A DNA stretch of 16,912 bases, from NCBI GenBank assembly GCA_002401055.1, contig NVRZ01000042.1:1-16912 (forward strand), given 5' to 3'. The position numbers and the translations under genes are program-made. The DNA comes from Bacteroidota bacterium. Its GTDB lineage: Bacteria; Bacteroidota; Bacteroidia; NORP154. The notes under the pieces were generated by a model. That model did not search any database. It was not told the origin of the DNA and was given only the letters and a program-made list of their open reading frames with translations. This document shows positions 1-7,962 of this stretch, one piece after another. The first letter of the stretch is position 1, and each line of letters opens with the position of its first letter.

Positions 1-1
1 G

Positions 2-310
2 GTAACGGTTGAACCGGAGCTGTTTTCTCCTGATAATGATGGCGAAAAAGACGTAGTGAACATAAGTTATAAGTTTGATGATCCAGGGTTTGTAGGCACG
101 ATCACAATTTATGACGCGAAAGGACGACTTATCAAAAGTCTACTTCAAAACGAGTTACTCGGTACCTCTGGTACCTATTCCTGGGATGGCGTTACGGAGG
201 AAAATGAACGCGCGAGGATTGGTATCTATATAATATATTTTGAAGTCTTTGGCTTGAATGGAGAGATCAAACAATTTAAAAAGACTTGCGTGCTCGCCGC
301 AAATCTCTGA
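2..310 (+). CDS. C-terminal end of a lamin-tail-domain-type secreted protein (5' partial)
   Basis: The reading frame is open from the left edge, so the start lies outside the window; the GTG at 56 is an internal Val codon, not a start. The 102 visible residues begin VTVEPELFSPDNDGEKD and end CVLAANL. A 'SPDNDG.kD' turn, a 'v.IYDakGRLIK' strand, a 'G..SWDG' loop and a 'R.GIYII.FE' strand make up an FlgD-Ig-like/CHU-C-like beta-sandwich. This arrangement is typical of the end of Bacteroidota lamin-tail-domain (LTD) proteins, which are large secreted or surface proteins. The LTD domains themselves are not visible, so the family call rests on the tail only. It is the only plus-strand gene here and converges on the DUF4837 gene with 69 nt between the stops. 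No convincing terminator was found in that gap. Confidence 0.78.
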   Translation, partial: VTVEPELFSPDNDGEKDVVNISYKFDDPGFVGTITIYDAKGRLIKSLLQNELLGTSGTYSWDGVTEENERARIGIYIIYFEVFGLNGEIKQFKKTCVLAANL

Positions 311-379
311 TGCTAAACCGATGTTTGGCCAGAGTCTATTATTTACTAAAATTATATATTAATGTAAAAGGGAGTTATC

Positions 380-1366
380 TTACTTCTTAGCGAACTTCAG
401 GGTGAGCAAAATTGCTTCCATCTGCCGTAGATAGTCTCTCTTGCTGAATTTTGGAGCATATACATAAGCCTCCGCACAAATAACTCTGTTATGCTCAATA
501 TCCAAAATGGTATAACTGAGGTAAGGCCCACCCATAAAATCACCCTCTACATCCCAGAGGCCACGAACTTCAATGGCATAATTATCGTTAAAACTTACTT
601 CCTTAACCACTGGAGGGAATTCCTTCACAACCTTCATATAAGAACCTTCTAATGCCCCAGGCACATAAGCACGGGTTAAGGAATCACGGAAGTGAACAAT
701 ACTCTCCACAGAAAAGGATTTCTTGTCAGTATACGGGTAGTCATAAATAAATAATCCCTGGCTGGTCTCTCCCGTTTCCTTTCTAATCCACATGAAGCGA
801 TTGGCTTTGCTTGCAACATCGTAACCCATTGGGATTGAAAGCTTTATCTGAAGGTTCTTTTCAAGCTCATCAATAACCTTTTTGTTTTTAATTTTTGAGT
901 AGCCCTTCATCAGGCGGTAGCGGTCGGCATCCGCGAAATATGAAATGAGTTTTTGGCTCCTTGATAAGATGAGCTTTGCCGCGGCCAAGTTGTTATTAGC
1001 GTATATGGTAACCACAATCTGTCCTTTCGCCCAGACTTCTTTCTTCTTTACCATTGCTTCTTTAGAGGAATCGCGAATATCCAGGTATAGAATGTTCTTA
1101 TGGCGTCGGAGTATGCCCTTAAACGCAGCAGTCTTAACATTAACGACATTAAAAAGGCTCTCCTCTTGAGGCAATGCGGGATAAGGCTGCGCCAACACCT
1201 TTCTGATAGCACTACCCAGACTGGATTCCCAATGATTTTGGGCGATCACTACGATAACTTCGCCAGACTTTCCAGTAGAACCAGGCAATAGTTCGCTCTT
1301 GTTGGTATCACACGCGATAAATGCGAAAGTAAAGAGCAACAAACTGAATCGAAAAAGGAGGACCAT
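380..1366 (-). CDS. DUF4837 family lipoprotein
   Basis: This 328-residue protein has a short hydrophobic N-terminus followed by a lipobox-like F-I-A-C, with Cys19 as the likely lipidated residue and D-T-N after it. That suggests a lipoprotein anchored in the periplasm or outer membrane. The body matches what I know of DUF4837, a Bacteroidota family of about 320-340 residues with no established biochemical role. Recognisable pieces are 'SGEVIVVI..NHWES.LG..IR', the 'FKGILRRHKNIL' segment, and a C-terminal 'RGLWDVEGDFMGGPY' followed by 'VYAPKFSKRDYLRQMEAIL'. It starts with ATG and lies 57 nt downstream of mltD on the same strand, so the two are probably co-transcribed. That context hints at an envelope role, but this is inference. 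Confidence 0.85.
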   Translation of the reverse strand: MVLLFRFSLLLFTFAFIACDTNKSELLPGSTGKSGEVIVVIAQNHWESSLGSAIRKVLAQPYPALPQEESLFNVVNVKTAAFKGILRRHKNILYLDIRDSSKEAMVKKKEVWAKGQIVVTIYANNNLAAAKLILSRSQKLISYFADADRYRLMKGYSKIKNKKVIDELEKNLQIKLSIPMGYDVASKANRFMWIRKETGETSQGLFIYDYPYTDKKSFSVESIVHFRDSLTRAYVPGALEGSYMKVVKEFPPVVKEVSFNDNYAIEVRGLWDVEGDFMGGPYLSYTILDIEHNRVICAEAYVYAPKFSKRDYLRQMEAILLTLKFAKK

Positions 1367-1423
1367 ATCTCAAAGAGAATGCTTGACTAATATTACGTAA
1401 ATAAACAAAATACGGGCCAGAAA

Positions 1424-3160
1424 TTAGCTGGAGATAGGCGAAATACGGATTCTTGTTCCTGGCTTGAGCCTTTTATCATTGCTTATCTGGTTCAGCTGCT
1501 TCAACTGCTTTATTGAAACGCCATCGTACAGTTTAGCAATGTCCCACAATGTGTCGCCGCTTTGAATTGTATGGTATTTGAACCTAACGTTTTCATTGTT
1601 CTTTTGAGAAGATGCTAATTGAACAATCGCCGCTTTCTTAACAGGGGGCTTTACCTTCGCATAAACTATGAGTTTCTGCCCAACTCTTATTCTAGAGCTG
1701 TACAAATTATTCCAGTTTTTTAATTGGCTTAATCCAACCTTGTATCTTTCTGCAATAAGGCCCAATACCTCTCCACTTTTAACAATATGTACAATCCTTT
1801 TCTCATTTGATGTATTGTTGCTCTTTGCAATTTGAAGAGGAATTGTGGGACCTTCTTTTGGTGGCGTAGGTAACTTGTAGTTATAAATTGCCTCCTGGTT
1901 ATTGATGAAGTCGCCAATCTTTTCTGCGGGCAGCGCAAGTACATATGACTCTCCTTCAATCCCGGGAATGATGTCTCTTTTATAGACAGGGTTGAGGTAA
2001 CGTAAATCTTCTAATGAAACCTTCAGGACTTCCGTGAGCGCATCAAATTCTATTCTTCGGTGTACAACTACAGTATCTTGTTGGTAATCAAAAAACTTTG
2101 GAGGCGTGGGATAGATATTATGCTCCGTAGCATATTCCATAATGTAATTAACTGCGATAAATGCGGGTACATAACCACGAGTTTCTCTTGGCAGATATCT
2201 CCATAAATCCCAATAATTCCTCTTTCCGCCAGACCGACGTATTGCTCTGTTCACTCTTCCTGGGCCGCTGTTATAGGCCGCAAGAGCAAGGTCCCAATCG
2301 TTGTATAGCCCGTGTAGGTATTTAAGGTACCTGCAAGCCGCTACAGTCGACTTGTAGGGGTCACAGCGATCATCTATATAGCTAGTTGTCTTGAGGCCAT
2401 ACATTCTGCCGGTGCGATACATAAATTGCCACAAGCCCTTTGCGCCAACCCTAGATCTTACGTTAGGTTTTAACGCTGATTCTACGATTGCCAGGTATTT
2501 CAGTTCTGCGGGCAATCCGTATAGGTCCAACATCTCTTCAAACATTGGGAAGTACAACTCCGCCAGCCCTAGCATTCTAGATATCTGATCCCTTCTTTTA
2601 TTGGCATACAATTGTATGAAGTTGTGAACGGCTTTGTTGTATACGAGGTTAAAAGGAGTTCCAGAATCCAGATATCCAAGACGCTCGCTGTAGTCTGATG
2701 GGCTGTACAGCGGCACGAGGTCTGGGCAGAAGTCGTAGGTATTTAATACTGCGGTGTCTGATTCAAAACAACTATATAAAAGGTATTCCTGTCCAATGAG
2801 GCTATCAATTACAGCCAGATAATCGTAGTCTTCCACAAAATCATATGTGTACACAGAATCGAAAGCAACGGATAAGGTTGAGTCCGTTTGCGAAAGTGTT
2901 GAACTTGCAATAACCGCATCATTACTTTCTTTCGTTTCACCTTTTTCTGTTGCGCATGAGTCGGTCAAACCCCCTGCTATTGCAGTATTCGGAATGGATA
3001 CGATTGTAGTATCACCCGCAGTCGTGTAATTGGTAATTGAGTCTGTTCCTAAGGTATCTCGGTTGTTGACGTTTCCAAATGAGAGGGTGAATGTTGTGAA
3101 GACTTGCACAATAACAAGCAGGGAGATCAATAGTTTATGAAAGTCAGCTATCCTGGTCAT
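1424..3160 (-). CDS. mltD: MltD-type lytic transglycosylase with two C-terminal LysM domains
   Basis: This 578-residue protein would cleave the MurNAc-GlcNAc bond of peptidoglycan to leave 1,6-anhydro ends. An uncleaved-looking hydrophobic leader (about residues 8-28) is followed by a Ser/Thr/Asp-rich linker to about residue 110. The SLT/GH23 domain spans about 175-345. It has 'AIVESALKPN' with catalytic Glu227, 'GLWQFM' (242-247), 'AAYNSGPGRV' (294-303) and 'RGYVPAFIAV' (328-337). Two LysM modules follow, at about 457-499 ('VKSGEVLGLIAERY') and 529-574 ('IQSGDTLWDIAKLY'); they should bind glycan chains. The order SLT then LysM matches MltD. The ATG at 3160 puts the leader at the N-terminus. 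Upstream lie 238 nt holding the terminator of the T9SS gene, so this gene probably has its own promoter. DUF4837 follows in the same unit. Confidence 0.94.
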   Translation of the reverse strand: MTRIADFHKLLISLLVIVQVFTTFTLSFGNVNNRDTLGTDSITNYTTAGDTTIVSIPNTAIAGGLTDSCATEKGETKESNDAVIASSTLSQTDSTLSVAFDSVYTYDFVEDYDYLAVIDSLIGQEYLLYSCFESDTAVLNTYDFCPDLVPLYSPSDYSERLGYLDSGTPFNLVYNKAVHNFIQLYANKRRDQISRMLGLAELYFPMFEEMLDLYGLPAELKYLAIVESALKPNVRSRVGAKGLWQFMYRTGRMYGLKTTSYIDDRCDPYKSTVAACRYLKYLHGLYNDWDLALAAYNSGPGRVNRAIRRSGGKRNYWDLWRYLPRETRGYVPAFIAVNYIMEYATEHNIYPTPPKFFDYQQDTVVVHRRIEFDALTEVLKVSLEDLRYLNPVYKRDIIPGIEGESYVLALPAEKIGDFINNQEAIYNYKLPTPPKEGPTIPLQIAKSNNTSNEKRIVHIVKSGEVLGLIAERYKVGLSQLKNWNNLYSSRIRVGQKLIVYAKVKPPVKKAAIVQLASSQKNNENVRFKYHTIQSGDTLWDIAKLYDGVSIKQLKQLNQISNDKRLKPGTRIRISPISS

Positions 3161-3331
3161 ATCCGTCTTATTTAAAAAGTCTGTTCAACTGGCTATATAG
3201 TAAAACGCCAGATATACAGATAAGTTTCATCAATAGTTTTCAAATTTCGAGAAAATTGAACGCTGCCAGGATGAAGAACACGAAACTTATTAACGTTGAA
3301 ATGTTTATACCTAATCAGGAATCAGGCATAA

Positions 3332-3377
3332 AATTGCCGAGTTGGGCAATTCTAAAAACAAAAACTCAGACTGAGTT
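3332..3377 (-). terminator. Tandem stem-loop terminator after the T9SS repeat-protein gene
   Basis: Two hairpins lie 22-67 nt beyond the stop of the T9SS gene, read on the minus strand. The first (3377-3363) has a 6-bp stem AACTCA/TGAGTT around GTC, part of a 15-nt near-perfect palindrome. It is followed at once by TTTGTTTTT, as expected for a Rho-independent terminator. The second (3351-3332) has a 7-bp stem AATTGCC/GGCAATT around a 6-nt loop and runs into TTTTA. The first stem is AT-rich and so modest in strength; together they make a plausible double terminator. No stem was folded computationally. Confidence 0.6.
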
Positions 3378-3398
3378 GGTGTTATGGGCTTGCGGATA

Positions 3399-6300
3399 TT
3401 ATTGGCAAATGATTTTTTTGGTAATTGAACCGTCCTTAGAAATCAGCTGAACAAAGTACATTCCCTTATCCGCATGGTCCAATACAATTTGCTTTGCAAT
3501 ATTGCCTGTTCCCAAATCAGTTTCACTGTATACCACCATTCCCTTAATGTCAAATACTCTTAAGGTTGCATCCTTATCCTTTAGCTCCATAGTAAGCGAT
3601 ACGTTAAATGTACCGCTGTTTGGATTTGGATAAACGATAAGGTCCCCTTCTTTGGTAATGGTTGTGTAATCACTTTCAATTCCAGTTGTTTTAAAACAAA
3701 GGCTCCCGGCCAATGTCGTATTTACAGATTCTACTGTGGCGGCAGGAACGCCAGCACCACCACTTGCTGGAGTAATTGTAATCGGGTTATAAGTATCAGA
3801 AGTGTCCAGAACAGTTGAGTTTACAGAGAAAACGTTACAATTAGTTGATCCTAGGTGATCAGTTTTAAGAAGATAAAACTCCCAGGGTCCTGCCGTAACA
3901 GATTCGGCAAAGCTTGTTGCATTTCCTACAACAGCATACCCCTGATCTGCGGTTTGAATAACGGCCCATCCACGATCGTGATAAGCACCACCATAAGTTT
4001 TAGACCATTCCTCGCCTCCATTGGCATCAATTTTAACCAGATAAACTTTTTCGCTTGGGCTTCCGAAGCTAAATGATGAACCTGCCACAATATATCCACC
4101 AGCCGTGGATTCAGTCACGGAATTACCTATATCCACCTTGTCGCCACCAAACGTCCTTGACCATGTCTCTGCGCCGGTCTGATCAACCTTCACCACAAAA
4201 ACGTCTTCTTTTCCATTGCCAAAACTTTTCGAGTATCCCGCAACGATATACCCACCATCTGTTGTTTGCTCTACTGAACGCAGTTCGTCATCATCGTTTC
4301 CTCCAAAGAAGCTGGCCCATTCGGAATTGCCTACATTATCTATCTTAATCAGATAAGCATTCGCGTCTCCTGCACCGAAGCTGTATGTATAGCCAGCAAT
4401 AATGAAACCATTGTTAGTTGTCTGCTGAACAGAATATCCATAGTCGAAACCAGCACCGCCATAAGTTTTTGTCCATTGCACGGCTCCATTTGCATCAATT
4501 TCAATTACATACACGTCAGTATTTCCAACTCCGTAACTATTGGTTCCTCCAGCAATTATGTAACCTCCTCCAGATAGTTCACTTATTGAGAATCCCCTGT
4601 CATCTGATGCACCTCCATAAGCCATGGTCCAGGTTATATCACCTGATGCGTTTGTTTTTATTACATAAACGTCGCTTTCGCCAGCACCAAAACTCATGGT
4701 AAACCCAGCGATTATAAATCCTCCATCAGAAGTTTGTATCACAGCGTTTCCTTGATCATCCGCTGCGCCCCCATAAGTTTTAGACCACATATGGTTTCCA
4801 TTGGCATCTGTCCTTACGAGGTAAACATCTGTTCCGCCTGCTCCAAAGCTCGATGTAAAACCAGTAACAATATATCCGCCTCCTGTTACTTCGTCTAGGC
4901 TTCTTCCGAAGTCATCCATAGCACCTTCATATGTCGTCTGGAAAATCGGATTATCTCCATCACTTACATTAACTGTAAGCATTTCGATGCAACCATTGGC
5001 ATCTGTGACTGTAACGGAATAAGCCCCCATTGCCAAAGCAAACAAGGTGTCATTTGTCGACCCCGTTGGAGACCAGGAATATGAATAAGGAGAAGTTCCT
5101 CCTGCTACAAAAACTGAGGCGGAGCCGCTACTACTACCGGTATCTGCAAGATAGTTTCCGGTAAGAGCCAGGCTATTTGGAGCCCCAACTGTTATGGTGT
5201 CATCCAGTGGACAGTTATTTGTGTCAACTATATTAACCACATAGTCACCTGAAAATAAGTCGGTCACATCCTTGGTGGTTGAGCTGTTTGGATTGTCCCA
5301 GGTGTACAAATAGGGTGAAGTGCCACCATTTACCGTCAAGCTTACCTCGCCATCTCCACTGTTATTGCAGGAGGGTTGAACAACCGTTGAGCTAACCGTC
5401 AAAGCTGTAGGTTCTACAATAGTTCCAGAAATTGTTTTAGAGCATCCGGTGTTATCAGTAACAATAAGGCTATAAGTACCAGGACCTTGGTCTGTTATTT
5501 GAAGAATCGTTGTTCCACTGGTGGGCCACAAATATGTATACGGAGGATTCCCTCCAGAAACCAATGCTGTCATTTCGCCGTTGCTATCGTTAAAACAGAT
5601 TATATCTTTGATGCTTAGTGATACATTCATAACCGTACTTCCTGTAAGGCTAACACTGCTAACTGATGTGCAACCACCCGATTCTGACACTGTTACGCTG
5701 AACGTGTTACCGCCACATAAACTACTAGCTGTTGCGTTCGTCTGATTTAGTGGATCATCCCAGGTATAGGTCATTGGAGAAGCGCCTCCTGTTGTTGTAG
5801 CACTGGCAGATCCATCACAAATACCACCGCATATTGGAGTAACGCCGGTAGTTGCAGCATAAAATCCAATAGATGTGCTTGCTGAATATGTACATCCGTT
5901 CGAATCTGTTACAATAACCATGTAGCTACCAGAAGCTAAATTAACAGCAATGGAGTCTGTTTGTGCCAGAGCATCATCCCACAGATAGCTGAATGGAGGT
6001 GTACCACCTACAATTACGGAAGCAGCGCTGGCCGATGAATCTGCATTACATGTTACAGGAATATTATTGGCAATACTCAGTGCCAAGGCGCCAGGTTCAA
6101 CCACGGTGCCCGAGGCCGAATCCATACAGCCTGCAGAATCTGTAATCATAACCATATACGTACCGCCACTAAGTCCAGTCGCTGAGGCAGTTGCCTGGTT
6201 TGCAGGGTCATCCCAGAGATAGGTTAATGTGCCAATTCCGCCAGAAACAGCAACACTTACAACACCATCTGAATCACCATTACATTGAACGTCGGTAACT

Positions 6301-7862
6301 GTAATTATTGGCAAAAATGCGGCAGGCTCGGTTAAAGTAACAGAAATAGAATCCATGCATCCAAACCCATCAGTAATTATCATTTGAAAAGTGTCTGCAT
6401 ACAGCGTGTTAGCGGCTGCTGTATTTTGGGTGTTCACGTCATCCCATGCATATGTGTAAGCCAGCGTGCCCCCCGTTACCAAAACAGTAGCAGAACCACT
6501 TGAATCGCCATTACAAGAAAGATTACTAGAACCTACAAGAGCCACAGAAAACACAGGACGTGAGCTCGCAGCGCAATTTGTTTGCACGGTGGCCGCAGCA
6601 CTGACTGTTACACCGATGCCAACAATTGTTGCGGTAGAAGAAACAGAGCTAGGTGTACCAGTGACACTGGTAGCTGTTACGGTTTCATAACATGACCCGC
6701 TATTGCCCAGGCTGTCAGTTTTCACAATAAATAATCTCGCATCTCCAGCACTAAAGCTGTTGGAGTGGCCGGTTATAGTATATCCATTGTCCGGCGTTGC
6801 ATTTATAGCATAGCCCGCATCACCTAGTACGCCCCCATAGGCACGCGACCAGATAATTCCACCTGTAGAATTCAATGATAATGCATACGCATCACCGTTA
6901 ATGGTGCCAAAGCTATAAGTATAGCCACTTACTAAGTACCCACTATCTGGAGTTTCTACAATAGCAAGTCCGATGTCATCCGTGCCACCACCATATGCTT
7001 TTGTCCATAGTGTATCTCCCATGGCATCCGTACGAATAAGATAAACATCATATCCGCCTGCACCAAAGCTGCTTGTCCAGCCAGAGATTACGAAGCCAGA
7101 ATCCATCGTTTCTTTAACGGCCCAGCCACCTTCAAAGCCAGTTCCACCGTAGACCTTCGTCCAAAGCGTATCTCCCATGGCATCCGTACGAATTAAATAA
7201 GTATCGCCATTTCCAGCGCCAAATGCATAGGCCTCACCAGTAATAACAAAACCGCTGTCCATTGTTTCTCTTACAGAGTTTCCGTACTCATCTCCCGTGC
7301 TTCCATAGGTTCTGGTCCAGAGCGTATCACCCATACTATTTAGTCTTAGCAAGTATGCATCATCACCTCCAGCGCCAAAGCTGCCAGTGTACCCACTCAC
7401 AATATATCCGCTGTCACTTGTTTCGCTAACATACCAAGCGAAATCATTGCCCGTACCACCATATGCCTTGGTCCACATCGTGTCACCATTCATATCAGTT
7501 TTAACCAGGTAAATATCCGTGCCACCAGCACCAAAGCTGCCGGTTTCACCAGCTAAAATATATCCGCCATCAGAAGTTTGTTGCATATGCCGCCCTATAT
7601 CCGAACCAACACCACCATAAGCTTTTGCCCACATTGTGTCGCCATTTATGTCTGTTTTTACAAGGAAAAAGTCGTTTGACCCGAAGCCAAAGCCATCTGA
7701 GCATCCAAAAGTAATTTGTCCGCTATCAGGGGTAAGCTCTGAGAAGTATCCATAATCATTACCAGTGCCACCAAGTACATTCTGGAACATGTTCTGCGCT
7801 TGCACATTTGAAGTAACAAGAAATGCAAGGATGATATAAAAATGTAAAAAGTTGTTTTTCAT
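3399..7862 (-). CDS. T9SS type A sorted protein: two seven-repeat propeller-like blocks flanking seven SprB repeats
   Basis: This is a 1487-residue secreted or cell-surface protein. A Sec signal peptide occupies residues 1-22/23 (charged KNN, hydrophobic core, ends VQAQ). Residues 24-391 hold seven copies of a ~52-residue repeat with consensus 'YGG.gdD.g..v.eT.DsGyi..G.t.SFGaG..D.YL.ktd..Gd..W'. A Cys-bounded Ser/Thr/Val-rich tail follows (392-435). Residues 436-969 hold seven SprB-type repeats ('C.gdssG...v.vsGG..pytY.Wd', ending 'ytv.vtD..GC'). Residues 970-1342 hold seven more 52-residue repeats, and a second Cys-bounded tail covers 1343-1394. The end (about 1405-1487) is a type A sorting domain ('IVYPNPNSGTFNV', 'VFDIKGMVV', 'GMYFVQLIS..G....K'). 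T9SS cargo with this domain is exported through the outer membrane and cut or anchored there. SprB repeats are named for the Flavobacterium gliding adhesin, so adhesion or matrix contact is a reasonable guess, not shown. The gene stands apart, with 100 nt upstream and a double hairpin after its stop. Confidence 0.92.
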   Translation of the reverse strand: MKNNFLHFYIILAFLVTSNVQAQNMFQNVLGGTGNDYGYFSELTPDSGQITFGCSDGFGFGSNDFFLVKTDINGDTMWAKAYGGVGSDIGRHMQQTSDGGYILAGETGSFGAGGTDIYLVKTDMNGDTMWTKAYGGTGNDFAWYVSETSDSGYIVSGYTGSFGAGGDDAYLLRLNSMGDTLWTRTYGSTGDEYGNSVRETMDSGFVITGEAYAFGAGNGDTYLIRTDAMGDTLWTKVYGGTGFEGGWAVKETMDSGFVISGWTSSFGAGGYDVYLIRTDAMGDTLWTKAYGGGTDDIGLAIVETPDSGYLVSGYTYSFGTINGDAYALSLNSTGGIIWSRAYGGVLGDAGYAINATPDNGYTITGHSNSFSAGDARLFIVKTDSLGNSGSCYETVTATSVTGTPSSVSSTATIVGIGVTVSAAATVQTNCAASSRPVFSVALVGSSNLSCNGDSSGSATVLVTGGTLAYTYAWDDVNTQNTAAANTLYADTFQMIITDGFGCMDSISVTLTEPAAFLPIITVTDVQCNGDSDGVVSVAVSGGIGTLTYLWDDPANQATASATGLSGGTYMVMITDSAGCMDSASGTVVEPGALALSIANNIPVTCNADSSASAASVIVGGTPPFSYLWDDALAQTDSIAVNLASGSYMVIVTDSNGCTYSASTSIGFYAATTGVTPICGGICDGSASATTTGGASPMTYTWDDPLNQTNATASSLCGGNTFSVTVSESGGCTSVSSVSLTGSTVMNVSLSIKDIICFNDSNGEMTALVSGGNPPYTYLWPTSGTTILQITDQGPGTYSLIVTDNTGCSKTISGTIVEPTALTVSSTVVQPSCNNSGDGEVSLTVNGGTSPYLYTWDNPNSSTTKDVTDLFSGDYVVNIVDTNNCPLDDTITVGAPNSLALTGNYLADTGSSSGSASVFVAGGTSPYSYSWSPTGSTNDTLFALAMGAYSVTVTDANGCIEMLTVNVSDGDNPIFQTTYEGAMDDFGRSLDEVTGGGYIVTGFTSSFGAGGTDVYLVRTDANGNHMWSKTYGGAADDQGNAVIQTSDGGFIIAGFTMSFGAGESDVYVIKTNASGDITWTMAYGGASDDRGFSISELSGGGYIIAGGTNSYGVGNTDVYVIEIDANGAVQWTKTYGGAGFDYGYSVQQTTNNGFIIAGYTYSFGAGDANAYLIKIDNVGNSEWASFFGGNDDDELRSVEQTTDGGYIVAGYSKSFGNGKEDVFVVKVDQTGAETWSRTFGGDKVDIGNSVTESTAGGYIVAGSSFSFGSPSEKVYLVKIDANGGEEWSKTYGGAYHDRGWAVIQTADQGYAVVGNATSFAESVTAGPWEFYLLKTDHLGSTNCNVFSVNSTVLDTSDTYNPITITPASGGAGVPAATVESVNTTLAGSLCFKTTGIESDYTTITKEGDLIVYPNPNSGTFNVSLTMELKDKDATLRVFDIKGMVVYSETDLGTGNIAKQIVLDHADKGMYFVQLISKDGSITKKIICQ
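3837..4955 (-). repeat. C-terminal seven-copy 52-residue repeat array (putative beta-propeller 2)
   Basis: Residues 970-1342 of the T9SS protein hold seven copies of the same repeat as the N-terminal block ('SKTYGGAADD', 'TMAYGGASDD', 'TKTYGGAGFD', 'SRTFGGDKVD' and so on). Copies 2-6 are exactly 52 residues. Last comes a longer copy with an insert ('SVTAGPWEFYLLKT'). The same motif order and copy number as block 1 suggest a whole-domain duplication. Confidence 0.8.
4956..6557 (-). repeat. Array of seven SprB-type repeats
   Basis: Residues 436-969 of the T9SS protein break into seven units of 70-81 residues, starting near 436, 517, 594, 668, 744, 822 and 900. Each has an early 'GG....Y.W' core and a late 'tD..GC'. 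Most carry an early Cys as well ('CNGDS', 'CNADS', 'CGGIC', 'CFNDS', 'CNNSG'); unit 7 has lost it ('LADTGSSSG'). The Cys pairing across each unit suggests possible disulfides, which is inference. Confidence 0.85.
6690..7793 (-). repeat. N-terminal seven-copy 52-residue repeat array (putative beta-propeller 1)
   Basis: Seven tandem copies cover residues 24-391 of the T9SS protein. Copies 2-6 are each exactly 52 residues (156 nt); the first and last are slightly longer. Each starts at 'xKxYGGxGxD' and ends 'GDTxW'. With an estimated four strands per copy and seven copies, a seven-bladed beta-propeller is the natural reading. That fold is inferred from repeat number and hydrophobic pattern only. 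Confidence 0.8.
7012..7193 (-). repeat. 26-nt exact DNA repeat marking a recent copy duplication in propeller block 1
   Basis: Bases 7012-7037 and 7168-7193 are identical over 26 nt, at the boundaries of copies 4/5 and 5/6. The offset is exactly 156 nt, one 52-codon repeat. It encodes the shared 'IRTDAMGDT' end of copies 4 and 5. Identity at synonymous positions, against looser similarity between the other copies, points to recent duplication or gene conversion. Confidence 0.75.
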
Positions 7863-7962
7863 CTTAACCTGAGTTATGTAATCATGTAATATGGGAAATT
7901 AAGCGATCACAATAATACAATTATTTCTGTAGATAACAGATATAACCTTGCAGATAAACGGG

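Noticed and set aside
311..379. Bidirectional terminator between the convergent lamin-tail and DUF4837 genes
   Set aside because: Only 4-bp stems without a proper T-tract could be found.
3209..3244. Bacteroidota-type promoter candidate upstream of mltD (TTTG at 3244-3241, TATATCTG at 3216-3209 on the minus strand)
   Set aside because: The spacing of 24 nt is long and the -7 element matches only in part, so it is not separable from chance in AT-rich DNA.
3256..3450. Plus-strand reading frame of 64 codons in the 3161-3398 gap
   Set aside because: It runs over both terminator hairpins and into the end of the T9SS gene, has no recognisable domain and no clear ribosome binding site.
6466..6690. 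Plus-strand frames within the T9SS gene (also at 3855, 4073, 4418, 5521)
   Set aside because: They are antisense to a well-supported repetitive coding sequence and show composition that mirrors the repeats.
7863..7962. Promoter for the T9SS gene
   Set aside because: One is expected here, but no -33/-7 pair with acceptable spacing could be picked out by eye.
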